Shown here one piece after another: positions 1 to 7,672 of a stretch of DNA of 14,218 nt. Numbering within the stretch: the stretch's first letter is position 1; every line of letters starts with the position of its first letter. The notes under the pieces are model-generated. The model had not been told where the DNA came from, made no database searches, and saw only the letters and a list, made by a program, of their open reading frames with translations. The DNA is from SZUA-448 sp964602475 (GTDB lineage Bacteria > Bacillota > Clostridia > Lachnospirales > Lachnospiraceae): positions 1 through 14,218 of the forward strand of contig CAZRRN010000060.1 of assembly GCA_964602475.1 (NCBI GenBank). The letters run 5' to 3'. The translations under genes and the position numbers were made by a program.

Positions 1-603
1 CGAAATGCCTAAAATAAAGACATTTTTGTGCAAAATAAATAAGAAAGTATAGAGATGAAGACTATGATATCGTTCATAATCGTTTTTGGTTAGCACCATA
101 TTAACAGGATCCGATATATCTCCGTTCATTTTGTATACCGTCACTTTATCATGTCTATTTATACTTGCGAGATTTATGTCACTATGTATAGAGTTATATT
201 GAATAAATCGACGTTCTAAACCTTGTTCTATTATTTTGTCGTAATTTGTTGTCCAAATATTTGTAAAACCGACATCAAGCAGGTTCTCTAATAATTCATT
301 TGTCTTCCATACTTTATTTATTTGACCACTTATCTTCCTTCGTAGTTCAGCATCACTATACTTATTAGCGTAAAATTGCGCAATAGCGTATAAATCAGCT
401 TCATTATCTAATGATAAACCGAGTTCATTGGCACAATCATATAACATGCTTTTCCAGCTAGGTAAGCCTGAATTAATAGATAGTCCAGTTCCTAAAAACA
501 ATGCGGCTTCATTATTAATTATTTGTTCAGATAATGTGGCTAAAAAATGGTCAATATTAGTACGTGTATAGTCCAATAATCTTTTCATTACTTCCTTTGA
601 CAT
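1..603 (-). CDS. SIR2-family protein, N-terminal 201 residues (cut by window edge)
   Basis: Reading the minus strand from the ATG at 603-601 gives an open frame of exactly 201 codons running off the left edge. The N-terminus carries a SIR2-type NAD-binding signature: ALFLGTGLSINSGLPSW at about residues 34-50, IWTTNYD at 116-122 and a VYKMNGD...MVLTKNDYERY block at about 156-179. This resembles the SIR2_2 domains of anti-phage proteins (ThsA, DSR and relatives), where the domain degrades NAD+ during infection. The Asn of TTNYD is at residue 120, and the position that is normally the catalytic His of the HGD motif (40 residues on) is Asn160 here. A strong ribosome site (GGGGGAGG) lies 4 bases before the start, and a good promoter lies further upstream. 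The gene is much more AT-rich than the conjugation genes. The effector or sensor domain that would define the system lies outside the window. The SIR2 call is firm; the defence role is inferred. Confidence 0.8.
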   Translation of the reverse strand, partial: MSKEVMKRLLDYTRTNIDHFLATLSEQIINNEAALFLGTGLSINSGLPSWKSMLYDCANELGLSLDNEADLYAIAQFYANKYSDAELRRKISGQINKVWKTNELLENLLDVGFTNIWTTNYDKIIEQGLERRFIQYNSIHSDINLASINRHDKVTVYKMNGDISDPVNMVLTKNDYERYHSLHLYTFLFILHKNVFILGIS

Positions 604-624
604 TAAGCCTCCCCCTTATGTAAC

Positions 625-643
625 TGATAATTAAATATTATCA
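625..643. promoter_or_regulatory. Inverted repeat in the SIR2 leader (possible operator)
   Basis: TGATAAT (625-631) and ATTATCA (637-643) are perfect 7-base arms around TAAAT. The repeat sits just downstream of the predicted transcription start and upstream of the ribosome site. It could be a repressor operator or a weak RNA hairpin; its AT-only character makes the operator more likely. Confidence 0.4.
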
Positions 644-652
644 ATTACCCTT

Positions 653-681
653 ATAATAAAATACTTTTGAGTATAAATCAA
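653..681 (-). promoter_or_regulatory. Promoter for the SIR2-family gene
   Basis: On the minus strand, TTGATT (676-681) and TATTAT (653-658) are separated by exactly 17 bases (659-675), a good sigma-A-type promoter. Transcription would begin near 645, just before the inverted repeat at 625-643, about 45 bases upstream of the SIR2 start codon. Confidence 0.6.
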
Positions 682-818
682 TAACAATGTTGCTGATTTA
701 TGGCAATTGATGACGATAAAAATCTGATGTAACTTATCTCTCCAGCTTCAAAATTGATTCTTATCTGCACTCCCGTATTAGTATCCATTGAAATATTTAT
801 TGTTCTTTTCTCTGTCAT
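678..818 (-). CDS. Small hypothetical ORF between the conjugation module and the SIR2 gene
   Basis: A 46-codon frame begins at the ATG at 818-816, preceded by AAGGA only two bases before the start; a longer version could start at 875. The product begins MTEKRTINISMDTNTG and alternates hydrophobic and charged residues, suggesting beta strands, but I recognise no family. It is AT-rich like the SIR2 gene, and its 3' end overlaps the -35 box of the SIR2 promoter. It may be a real small gene, a remnant at the element edge, or chance. Confidence 0.25.
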   Translation of the reverse strand: MTEKRTINISMDTNTGVQIRINFEAGEISYIRFLSSSIAINQQHCY

Positions 819-848
819 TATCCTTAAAGTGATAAGTTCTCTGCATGG

Positions 849-881
849 TTCACGGTGACCTATACCATAAGTCACCGTGAA
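849..881. terminator. 11-bp perfect inverted repeat after the winged-helix gene
   Basis: TTCACGGTGAC (849-859) pairs perfectly with GTCACCGTGAA (871-881) across an 11-base loop. It lies just downstream of the last minus-strand gene of the conjugation module, where a transcription terminator is expected. Neither side has a convincing T-run, so it may instead be a factor-independent stop without a tail, an mRNA 3' stabiliser, or a protein-binding site at the element boundary. Confidence 0.45.
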
Positions 882-902
882 AGCGCAGTACTCCCTTGTT
901 GC

Positions 903-1187
903 TTATTTCATGATTTCAAAGAGCAGGCTGCTCCTGCCACCATTCTCCCTCCACCGCTGTTTTTTTCGGATGAAGCCATTTCGCACTAAATCCTGTATAG
1001 CTCTCTGTACTGTGCTTTTTGACAGCCTCAGCTCCCTTGCAATGGTACCGATTGCCGGGTAGCAGGTTCCTTCCTTGTTTGCACGGGTTTTCAGATATAA
1101 GTAGACAGCAATGGCTCGGTGTGGTAGCTCTGCGGAATATATTGCCCTGATATCTGCACTGTCACCCCCTCTCTGCATAGTTTCCAT
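903..1187 (-). CDS. Winged helix-turn-helix protein (HTH_36 type)
   Basis: A 94-residue protein whose core, from LPHRAIAVYLYLKTRAN to RWRENGGRSSLLFEI, is the winged-helix pattern of HTH_36/replication-initiator-like proteins. The recognition segment is IARELRLSKSTVQRAIQDL (about residues 48-66), and the basic wing KKQRWRENGGRSS follows. Such proteins bind DNA and commonly accompany the coupling-protein gene in Bacillota ICEs, acting as regulators or replication-related proteins. It starts 14 bases after the stop of the coupling protein, so it is probably the last gene of the same transcript. ATG at 1187 or 1178 are both possible; neither has a strong ribosome site, which suggests coupled translation. 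The exact role is not known. Confidence 0.75.
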   Translation of the reverse strand: METMQRGGDSADIRAIYSAELPHRAIAVYLYLKTRANKEGTCYPAIGTIARELRLSKSTVQRAIQDLVRNGFIRKKQRWRENGGRSSLLFEIMK

Positions 1188-1201
1188 TTACTGCTTGTGC
1201 A

Positions 1202-2995
1202 TTAATCATCGGTTCGTAGAACCTGCCTTACCTTTTCTATCGTTTCATGTGTCTGTGTCTGCTGCATACCACCGGTTTTCATTCCACTGGATTCATCCTG
1301 TTCCGATGGTTCGTCTTCCATCAGGCACAGATTCCTGCGGATGATTTCTTCCTCCAGCTCCTGCTTGTCCGCATAGGATACCTTTCTGGCTGACTTCTCC
1401 GCTATCTCATAGGGTTCCTCGAAGGTAATTCCCCACTTCAGGAACAGCTTCAGCTTCGTCCGCATCGGGTGTGTTCCGGTCTTCGACACAATGAAGTTTC
1501 CTTTCGGAAGGGATTTCAGTTCATCCGGTGTCATTAGCCTGCGTTCTATCATCTGTAGGGACTGGCTCGGATCATTCTTGCCCCGGCTGATGGAACCCGA
1601 CATGATGGTCTTGCTGCCGAGGCTCTTTGACAGTACCTCTGCTGACTCTGAATTCGGTGCAAATCCTCCGAAGATTGTATCCTGACAGTTATCCACGATG
1701 ATTTCTGCTCCCTCTTTTCCGTAATTCTTCGTCAGCTGGGCAAAGGACTGAATCATTGGAATGATGCTGATCCGTCTGGAACGGGATGCCGAGAACATCA
1801 TTTCCGCACTCTCAATCTTTGGAATCGTTCCAACCTCATCCCAATAGAAGATAACCCGGTTGTCAAGCTTTCCTCCGTTCTCGTCAGCCACGACCAGTAT
1901 TTCGCGGTAGAGCTGCTGTAAAATCAGGGAGATGATGAAGTATTTGGTGTTGTCCTCCTCCGGCATGACAAGGAAGATGGCAGTTTTCTGCTTACAGAAC
2001 TTTTCTGCATCGATGGCAGTGTCAAAACAAAGGATCTGTTCCAGCTCGGAATCAAGGAAGGTGTTCAGCCTTGATAATGCCGTTGACAGTACTGACTGCA
2101 TGGACTGTTCCGCAGTGTTCAGTGCTGCCCCGGCAAACCATTTTGCTTTGTGGGTATCCGGGAGCTTCTGCATGAGAAGCTGGAACTGGTTTTTCCCCTT
2201 TACTTTTGACGGGGCCATCAAATCCTGTATCAGCTTGAATACACTGACAATGTGCCTCTTTTCCTTCGGGCAGTATTCCGCAATCAATAGTATCATCGCC
2301 GTCAGGATGCCTTCTGCGGCATCATAAAAGAATGCGTTCTGACCATAGTTTGCACTGTCACCTCCAGCGGAGATGATAGTCTTTGCAGTAATCTTTGCAT
2401 ACTTTTCCGCTTTTGCTTTGGCACTCAGGTTCCGGTTATCTGCAAGATACTGGTCCATGTAGGTATTGACCAGGTGAAGCATATTGTCGCCGTCACTTCT
2501 GGTCGGGTTACGGAGGTCGATGACTGCTGTTTCGTAGCCATAATACTTTTTTGCGATACCGGCATAATTCCGGTACAGGTCACCTTTCGTATCGGTGGTC
2601 AGGAAACTCATGCCGCAGGCACAGGCATATTCAATATTCGGATACAGGAAATGTGCTGTCTTTCCGATACCGGCTGCCCCAATCATCAGGCAGTGGACAT
2701 CCCCTGTATCTACCAGTGCATGGAGTATCCCGGCTTTCATCCGGCTTCCGAGGATGATGCCCTGTGCAGTCGGCAGGTTACTTCCTTTCCTCCACTGTTC
2801 CGGTTCATACGGAACAGAAACATATGCCCGGTTTAGTTCTGCCTTTGTTGCAAAGCGTGCTGTTCCGTGCTGGCCATTCCCAACCGTTCTTCCCTTGATT
2901 CCATCCAGCGTATAATAATGTGCCAGCAGGGCCAGTCCGCCAACAACCGCAAACATGACCGCCCCTGCTACGATTAAAACCGTTATTGACTGCAT
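1202..2995 (-). CDS. VirD4/TraG-like type IV coupling protein (CD1115-like)
   Basis: This 597-residue ATPase would dock the relaxase-DNA complex onto the mating-pair channel and drive DNA transfer. It has one N-terminal membrane segment (about residues 4-26), Walker A GAAGIGKT at 106-113, a TTDTKGDLYRN segment just after, and Walker B VIFYWDEVG at 381-389 with Asp386 and Glu387. The ASRSRRISIIPMIQSFAQL stretch (403-421) is typical of TraG/VirD4. Length and motifs match the VirD4-like proteins of clostridial elements annotated as the CD1115 family. Its start overlaps the end of the upstream TOPRIM gene by 13 bases, and a GGAG site lies 5 bases before the ATG, so the two are translationally coupled. 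The acidic C-terminus (EEEIIRRN...SEQDESSG) has no assigned function. Confidence 0.92.
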   Translation of the reverse strand: MQSITVLIVAGAVMFAVVGGLALLAHYYTLDGIKGRTVGNGQHGTARFATKAELNRAYVSVPYEPEQWRKGSNLPTAQGIILGSRMKAGILHALVDTGDVHCLMIGAAGIGKTAHFLYPNIEYACACGMSFLTTDTKGDLYRNYAGIAKKYYGYETAVIDLRNPTRSDGDNMLHLVNTYMDQYLADNRNLSAKAKAEKYAKITAKTIISAGGDSANYGQNAFFYDAAEGILTAMILLIAEYCPKEKRHIVSVFKLIQDLMAPSKVKGKNQFQLLMQKLPDTHKAKWFAGAALNTAEQSMQSVLSTALSRLNTFLDSELEQILCFDTAIDAEKFCKQKTAIFLVMPEEDNTKYFIISLILQQLYREILVVADENGGKLDNRVIFYWDEVGTIPKIESAEMMFSASRSRRISIIPMIQSFAQLTKNYGKEGAEIIVDNCQDTIFGGFAPNSESAEVLSKSLGSKTIMSGSISRGKNDPSQSLQMIERRLMTPDELKSLPKGNFIVSKTGTHPMRTKLKLFLKWGITFEEPYEIAEKSARKVSYADKQELEEEIIRRNLCLMEDEPSEQDESSGMKTGGMQQTQTHETIEKVRQVLRTDD

Positions 2996-4587
2996 GACTG
3001 CTCCTGCCCCCTTTCTTCCATAACCCCTATTACTGTCATTGTTCTTTCTTCACTAGTTTCTTTCACTGTGTGATTGAGATTCCTGCTATTCAATGTCTGC
3101 TGTTCCTTCATATCCACCGCAACAAAAAGATGAGCCTTGACACATTCCAGTGCAAGACTCATACATTTCTTTGCGGCAAGCTCCATATTCGCGCTTTGTG
3201 ACAAATCCAGCTTTGATGCATTGGCTGTTTCCTCGAAGCTCTCCTGTAGATTCTGGATTCTCGTCCTGAGATTTACTTTGTCCTGATGTGGATGGTATCT
3301 GCGTTCCAGATGCTTCAGAATTCCATCCACATTGGCATCCCGCCCTAATTCCCTTCCATACCGCTCCACGCACTTGACTGCAACGGAAGAAAGCAATAAC
3401 CCTGCCCCTTCAAATGCTGTTTCAAGATGCTCCCTGTCATATCCTTTCCCCAGTTCGGTCTGGATGCTGTCATAGTAATGCTGCATATTTTCCGGTGTAG
3501 CTAGTTTCAGTTCGACTGCATTACAGATTTCCCTGATCTCATCCATCCACTCATGGCATGCTGTGATTTTCGGATGTTCCTCTGCCGGAACTGCCCTGAC
3601 TCCATTGGCTGCTTTCAGATCCTCGTTCCAGTCCTTACAGGCTGACTGCAGCATCCTGACCTGCGTAATATCATAACCGCGCAGTATTTCAGACAGTCTG
3701 CCGCAGGCTTCGATGCCCGCCGGATCATGGTCCAGGCACAGGATCACAGTATCAAGATTCGTATGGTCATACAGCATCTGAAGCATGGCATGTTCTGCTA
3801 CACCGTTCAATACAATATAGCTGTTCTCCTGCCAGTCCTCTGGGTACAGGGTGAGAAAAGACAGGAAGTCAATCGGTGCCTCGAACACATACAGACAATT
3901 TCCTGCTCCTGCATATCCGAATCCGTAAGACGGGTTGGAACCTTCTTCATTTACACGGAAGCTGCTCCCTTCGGAGTAGGTACCCTTCTTATGGATATGG
4001 CGTGGGGTTCCTTCGGTGTCAGTTCCGACAAAAACTGCATTGTGGTGTTCCTTTGACTCATAGAGTGTTCCCTGCTTTGCAAAAAAAGAAATAACGTCCC
4101 GGCTTATAAAACGTTTCTGCATGAGGTAGGCATACACCCGCTTCATGTTCTCATTCTTCTCCGGTGGCTGAAGCTTCTTTTTTTCCTCTGCCGTGATATC
4201 CTTGTCCGTTGCTCCTTGTATAAATGATTTTGTTGCCTGCTCCGAAACACCATTTGTTTTTGCTGCTGTTTGTTTCTCTTTCCTGTCGGAATTCGTATGG
4301 CGCTTTCCATGAATCACTTCACCGCTTTCTCCATTCAGCAGGTAGGTGACAGCTTCCGGGAATGACATCCCGAAAAACTCCTGCATGAAATCAATTGCAT
4401 AACTCCCGACCTCCCTGCTGTGCCGGTACCACCGGTTGCCGCGAAAAGTAACGCTGTTATGCCGCTTCCACCGCCATTCATTGCCCGCCCGCTCAATCTG
4501 CTCCCCCCTGCCCCGGAGAATATCTGCGATGGCTACTGCATTTGCCCTTTCCTTCTGCTCCTCCGTAAAGTAAATAAAATCTCCGAT
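2983..4587 (-). CDS. DUF3991/TOPRIM primase-like protein with an apparent ATC start
   Basis: The protein is 534 residues if started at ATC 4587-4585. The first ATG in frame (4386) lies inside the N-terminal DUF3991/CHC2-like domain: in-frame upstream sequence encodes FTEEQKERANAVAIADILRG, RGNRWYRHSREVGSYAIDF and then the ATG-encoded MQEFFGMSFPEAVTYLL, all matching that domain. No ATG, GTG, TTG or CTG exists between 4386 and the stop at 4656, but AAGGAGG at 4596-4602 sits 8 bases before ATC. The TOPRIM core follows: YVFEAPIDFLSF with Glu236, and LDHDPAG with Asp286 and Asp288, the metal-binding acidic residues. TOPRIM proteins act on DNA as primases or topoisomerases; on ICEs this family is presumed to help convert or process transferred single-stranded DNA. 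It lies between the relaxase and the coupling protein. Confidence 0.85.
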   Translation of the reverse strand: MGDFIYFTEEQKERANAVAIADILRGRGEQIERAGNEWRWKRHNSVTFRGNRWYRHSREVGSYAIDFMQEFFGMSFPEAVTYLLNGESGEVIHGKRHTNSDRKEKQTAAKTNGVSEQATKSFIQGATDKDITAEEKKKLQPPEKNENMKRVYAYLMQKRFISRDVISFFAKQGTLYESKEHHNAVFVGTDTEGTPRHIHKKGTYSEGSSFRVNEEGSNPSYGFGYAGAGNCLYVFEAPIDFLSFLTLYPEDWQENSYIVLNGVAEHAMLQMLYDHTNLDTVILCLDHDPAGIEACGRLSEILRGYDITQVRMLQSACKDWNEDLKAANGVRAVPAEEHPKITACHEWMDEIREICNAVELKLATPENMQHYYDSIQTELGKGYDREHLETAFEGAGLLLSSVAVKCVERYGRELGRDANVDGILKHLERRYHPHQDKVNLRTRIQNLQESFEETANASKLDLSQSANMELAAKKCMSLALECVKAHLFVAVDMKEQQTLNSRNLNHTVKETSEERTMTVIGVMEERGQEQSCSQ

Positions 4588-4595
4588 TGTAATAT

Positions 4596-4602
4596 CCTCC
4601 TT
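4596..4602 (-). promoter_or_regulatory. Ribosome binding site that defines the ATC start
   Basis: AAGGAGG on the minus strand, 8 bases upstream of ATC at 4587-4585. It is the only strong ribosome site in the open frame upstream of the TOPRIM gene, and the DUF3991-like homology begins immediately after the ATC. This places initiation at a non-canonical codon rather than at the internal ATG 67 codons later. Confidence 0.6.
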
Positions 4603-4671
4603 CCCGCAGTAAATCCGGATAGATTTATTTCTGCTTATGTGTAAGATACTTAATTATATTGCTTCCCTCAG

Positions 4672-7479
4672 TTAATACTGTGCCTGCTGGTTCTGCATGC
4701 TTTCATGGTCATCAGCTGCATGTCCCTGTGCCAGCTTTTTATTTCGGATCTTTCTGCGGAGCTTGCTCTCAGTTAATCTGCTTCCACCTTTTCGCCCGGA
4801 CAGATTATCCTCAAATATCCTGCTTAAGTGGTGCAGGAGTCTGGTTGCCATCAAAAAGCAGTCCGGCTGCCTGATATCATTCCAATGTTCAATAAAATAT
4901 TGTGCATAGAGATTTCCCTGCCCTGCTGACTTTGAAAAATAATTGAAAGCCTGTTCCCGGTCCTGCGGCACATCCTTCCCTGCCAGAAATAGTTTACCGA
5001 GGGCATATTGTGCAAACTGATTTCCGGCATCGGCTGCCTGTGAAAGATAACGGATGGCTTCCCTGATATTCTTTTCCGTCTGCTCTCCTATGAGAAACAA
5101 TTTCCCCAACAGATATGCTGCCAGATCGTTTTCCTGCTCTGCCGAGCTTCGCAGATACCGGACTGCTTTTTCCATGTCCATATACTCCTCGGACAGAAAG
5201 ATTTTGCCGAGCCGGTACTGTGCATAGGGATTAGCCTTGTCAGCTGCCACCGTCAGGTAACGGATGGCATTCTCCATGTCTTTTGGCAGAAGTTCCCCGT
5301 CTTCATACAGCTTTCCAACCATATAGGCAGCATACGAATCTCCTTCCCCGGCAAACATCTTCAGGTCATCCACTGCCAGTTTCACTCGCTCGTAGTTCGG
5401 TGTATATCCTGTATCTTCTTTCTGCTTCCTGTTCTCCTGACATAAGATTAGCTTCGCAAGACGGTACTTTGCATACAGATTCCCATAACCGGCAGCTTTC
5501 CGGAGATACTGTTCCGCTTTTCCTTCATCCGGTTCTGTTCCCCTGCCATCAGAATACATACAGCCGATCCGGTAATAAAGATTGTCATCCTTTGATTTTT
5601 GTTCCATCTTCCGGAAGCCAAGAAACGCTATCCGGTAACAGTCCTCTGCCAGCTCAGGGTTTCTCTCTGTTCCGATTCCCTTCTCATACATTTTGGCAAG
5701 TTCAAAGGATGCATAAGCATTTCCCCTTGTATGTGCTTCCATGAACAGATGCTTTGCTTTCGCATAGCTCTGTTCCACCCCGTCACCCTGATAATGCAGT
5801 ATTCCGAGTGCATAGTAAGGAAGACTTCCTGACTTTTGCAAATGCTGGCTTCTGGCAATGGACTTTTCATACCACCCTGCTGCTTCCCGGCTGTTCTGCT
5901 CCGTACCAAGCCCATATTGGTGATGCTTTCCGATTCGGTATTCGATGTATGCCTTTGCACTCTTATTTTCTGTCGATACGAATGCCGTCAGTGCTTTTTT
6001 GTACCAGTCCTCTGCCTGCTCCTGTGAACGCCCCACTCCTGTTCCCTTCTGATACATCCTTCCAATATCAAAAAGAGCGAACGCATTTCCGTTCATTGCT
6101 TCCTCCATCATGATTTCATAGGCAGCTTCCAAGTCTGGCCCGGTATCTTCCGTTCCGTACAGGCACTCCCTTGCTTCCTTGTATCGGTCAGTCCAGTCAG
6201 CATAAAAAGAATCATGAGCCGTCATTGATTCATCATCTTCGTGTGACGATAGGTTTTCGAATTGTTCCTCACCCAGTAGTTCTACTTCATCAGACAATTC
6301 ATCATGCGGATTAATATGTTCTGCTTCTATAAAGTCAGACCTTTCATCATCAAACCAGAAATGGCCATTCCCAAGCTTCACCGCCTCTGTTATGACCATG
6401 TTCTTGATGCTCTTTAGTTCCTTCTGCATGGAAAGCGGCAATCGTTCCGGCATCCTGTCTTTATAAGTGCGAAGAATATCCTCATTGGATTCCAGCCATT
6501 TCTCGTAACATTCACTGACTAATGGTTCTGTTGCAAGCTCGTCCACAATCCGGTTCACGATTGCCTTAACATCTGCCTTCAGATAGCCATACACCTTTTT
6601 ACCTCCGGTGTTCTTCAGCCGGTTCGACAGCTGTTCCATCTGCTCCATGATGGTTTCGTTCTGGCAGACACCCTTCCGCATCTGTTTCAATAAAAATAAC
6701 AGGCTGTGTTCGGCCTGCTGCTTCAGTTGGTTTCTCTGTTCTGTTTTCCGTTCATAGATGCTCATAAAATCCTGCCGGAAAATATCATGTGCCAGTGCTG
6801 ACCGGATATTCTCTATCCCGGTCTTTGACAAATGCCCTTCGGATGGATTTGAGGAATAGATAACTAAGTGAATATGCGGATGATGGGATTCATCGTGGAA
6901 TGCAGCGTACCATTTGAGGTTCCGGCTGTCTATCTTATAATTCTCTGCAAAGGTCTGTATCCGGCTCCGTACCAATTCCTGCCACTGGGAGGCACTGTTG
7001 TAACCAAGCCGTTCTGCATCCTCCCTGCGAAGACTGACCACATTGGTCCATATCACTCCCTTATGGTTTGCAACCTCATCTGCCACCTGCGATAAAATGA
7101 CGGATTCCCCTTCATTAGAAAACAGACCATGAGTGCCGACTTTTTCGACTCTTGGTCTGTTCGCTAAGTAATCCATATAGTTTTTCTTTTTCGCTATGAT
7201 GTCCAGATTGTTTTCCAGTGCCTGCGTGATAAACTCCGAAGCATTCTCTCTGGTTGGTTTTTGCAGATAATCATAATACTCATGCAGCTTGCCTGCATCC
7301 TCTATCTTTGAAAGGATATCCCGTATCAGGACTTTCTGATTCGTTGTTGCCGGAAGCTGTGGCATGGAATTTTTTATCTTTTCCACACCTTCACGGGTGG
7401 CAATATACTTCATATAATTCTGCAGATGAGCAGCCGGGGCATGCTTGAGGTAATTACAGCGTAAGATAAGCTTTGGCAT
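4672..7479 (-). CDS. MobP3-like relaxase with C-terminal Sel1 repeats
   Basis: A 935-residue fusion. The N-terminal part opens with LILRCNYLKH and YMKYIATREGVEKI and has the relaxase histidine cluster FHDESHHPHIHLVIY at about 194-208 (His202 and His204 in the HxH pair, with His195, His199 and His200 nearby), typical of MobL/MobP3 relaxases. These nick the origin of transfer, attach covalently to the 5' end and pilot it into the recipient. Residues about 250-450 are mostly helical and charged. From about 450 to 880 run ten or eleven Sel1-type repeats of about 36 residues, with signatures such as ALFDIGRMYQKGTGV and YAQYALGKLFLAGKDV; these are TPR-like scaffolds for protein contacts. The ATG at 7479 follows AAAGAGG by 5 bases. 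The gene lies upstream of the TOPRIM and coupling genes in one direction. The relaxase call is firm; the partner of the Sel1 part is unknown. Confidence 0.9.
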   Translation of the reverse strand: MPKLILRCNYLKHAPAAHLQNYMKYIATREGVEKIKNSMPQLPATTNQKVLIRDILSKIEDAGKLHEYYDYLQKPTRENASEFITQALENNLDIIAKKKNYMDYLANRPRVEKVGTHGLFSNEGESVILSQVADEVANHKGVIWTNVVSLRREDAERLGYNSASQWQELVRSRIQTFAENYKIDSRNLKWYAAFHDESHHPHIHLVIYSSNPSEGHLSKTGIENIRSALAHDIFRQDFMSIYERKTEQRNQLKQQAEHSLLFLLKQMRKGVCQNETIMEQMEQLSNRLKNTGGKKVYGYLKADVKAIVNRIVDELATEPLVSECYEKWLESNEDILRTYKDRMPERLPLSMQKELKSIKNMVITEAVKLGNGHFWFDDERSDFIEAEHINPHDELSDEVELLGEEQFENLSSHEDDESMTAHDSFYADWTDRYKEARECLYGTEDTGPDLEAAYEIMMEEAMNGNAFALFDIGRMYQKGTGVGRSQEQAEDWYKKALTAFVSTENKSAKAYIEYRIGKHHQYGLGTEQNSREAAGWYEKSIARSQHLQKSGSLPYYALGILHYQGDGVEQSYAKAKHLFMEAHTRGNAYASFELAKMYEKGIGTERNPELAEDCYRIAFLGFRKMEQKSKDDNLYYRIGCMYSDGRGTEPDEGKAEQYLRKAAGYGNLYAKYRLAKLILCQENRKQKEDTGYTPNYERVKLAVDDLKMFAGEGDSYAAYMVGKLYEDGELLPKDMENAIRYLTVAADKANPYAQYRLGKIFLSEEYMDMEKAVRYLRSSAEQENDLAAYLLGKLFLIGEQTEKNIREAIRYLSQAADAGNQFAQYALGKLFLAGKDVPQDREQAFNYFSKSAGQGNLYAQYFIEHWNDIRQPDCFLMATRLLHHLSRIFEDNLSGRKGGSRLTESKLRRKIRNKKLAQGHAADDHESMQNQQAQY

Positions 7480-7520
7480 GAAAACCTCTTTCTTTTTTTC
7501 TTCACATCATTTATAATAAT

Positions 7521-7538
7521 TATGCTGTCAGTAGCATA
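7521..7538. promoter_or_regulatory. Inverted repeat in the relaxase/Abi divergent promoter region
   Basis: TATGCT (7521-7526) and AGCATA (7533-7538) flank GTCAGT. The repeat lies 42 bases upstream of the relaxase start, among AT-rich sequence where a minus-strand -10 box (such as TATTAT or TATAAA) would fall. It is a candidate operator for control of relaxase expression, for example by the ribbon-helix-helix protein. I see no convincing -35 box for the relaxase here. Confidence 0.3.
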
Positions 7539-7571
7539 TAATAGAGTATGGTATTTTCTTTTCTGCGCTTG

Positions 7572-7600
7572 TTGACAGATATGGTTTCTTGTGGTAAGAT
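7572..7600 (+). promoter_or_regulatory. Promoter for the Abi leader RNA and Abi gene
   Basis: TTGACA (7572-7577), a perfect -35 box, is followed after exactly 17 bases by TAAGAT (7595-7600). Initiation is expected near 7606-7610, which would make the transcript start about 15-20 bases before the hairpin at 7625-7650. Confidence 0.65.
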
Positions 7601-7606
7601 AATCAT

Positions 7607-7657
7607 ATAGAAATGCCAGTTTGTCCTCCGGTGTCCTTCGGGCCCGGGGGCTTTTTA
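7607..7657 (+). ncRNA. Short structured leader RNA upstream of the Abi gene (AbiF-RNA-like)
   Basis: The predicted transcript of about 50 nt contains a 7-bp stem, CCTCCGG (7625-7631) with CCGGGGG (7644-7650, one G-U pair). Inside its loop, CC-TTCG-GG can form a UUCG-capped mini-stem. The T-run at 7652-7656 makes the whole element an intrinsic terminator, so the promoter would yield mainly a small RNA, with some read-through into the Abi gene 16 bases further on. Genes of the AbiF/Abi_2 family are known to carry a conserved structured RNA (the AbiF RNA motif) just upstream, proposed as an RNA antitoxin or guide-like partner. I match position, size and terminator form, not a covariance model. 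Simple attenuation is the alternative. In-frame translation of this stretch (a 20-residue extension starting at 7613) is an artefact. Confidence 0.6.
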
Positions 7658-7672
7658 CATCAAGGAGGATAT

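Noticed and set aside
3086..3373. 95-residue minus-strand frame overlapping the TOPRIM gene
   Set aside because: It lies wholly within the well-supported TOPRIM gene in another frame and has no family-like pattern.
5283..5744. 153-residue plus-strand frame opposite the Sel1 repeats
   Set aside because: Antisense shadow of the relaxase gene; composition reflects the complementary strand of the repeats and no ribosome site or motif is seen.
4672..6150. Repeat-rich DNA considered as a CRISPR array or satellite
   Set aside because: The periodicity is about 36 codons at protein level with divergent nucleotides, which is the Sel1 array of the relaxase; there are no identical short repeats with unique spacers. 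No CRISPR, rRNA, tRNA or insertion sequence was seen in the window.
7613..7672. N-terminal extension of the Abi protein starting at 7613
   Set aside because: It would translate through the terminator hairpin and T-run, has no ribosome site, and the Abi_2 homology starts after the ATG at 7673, which has AAGGAGG in front.
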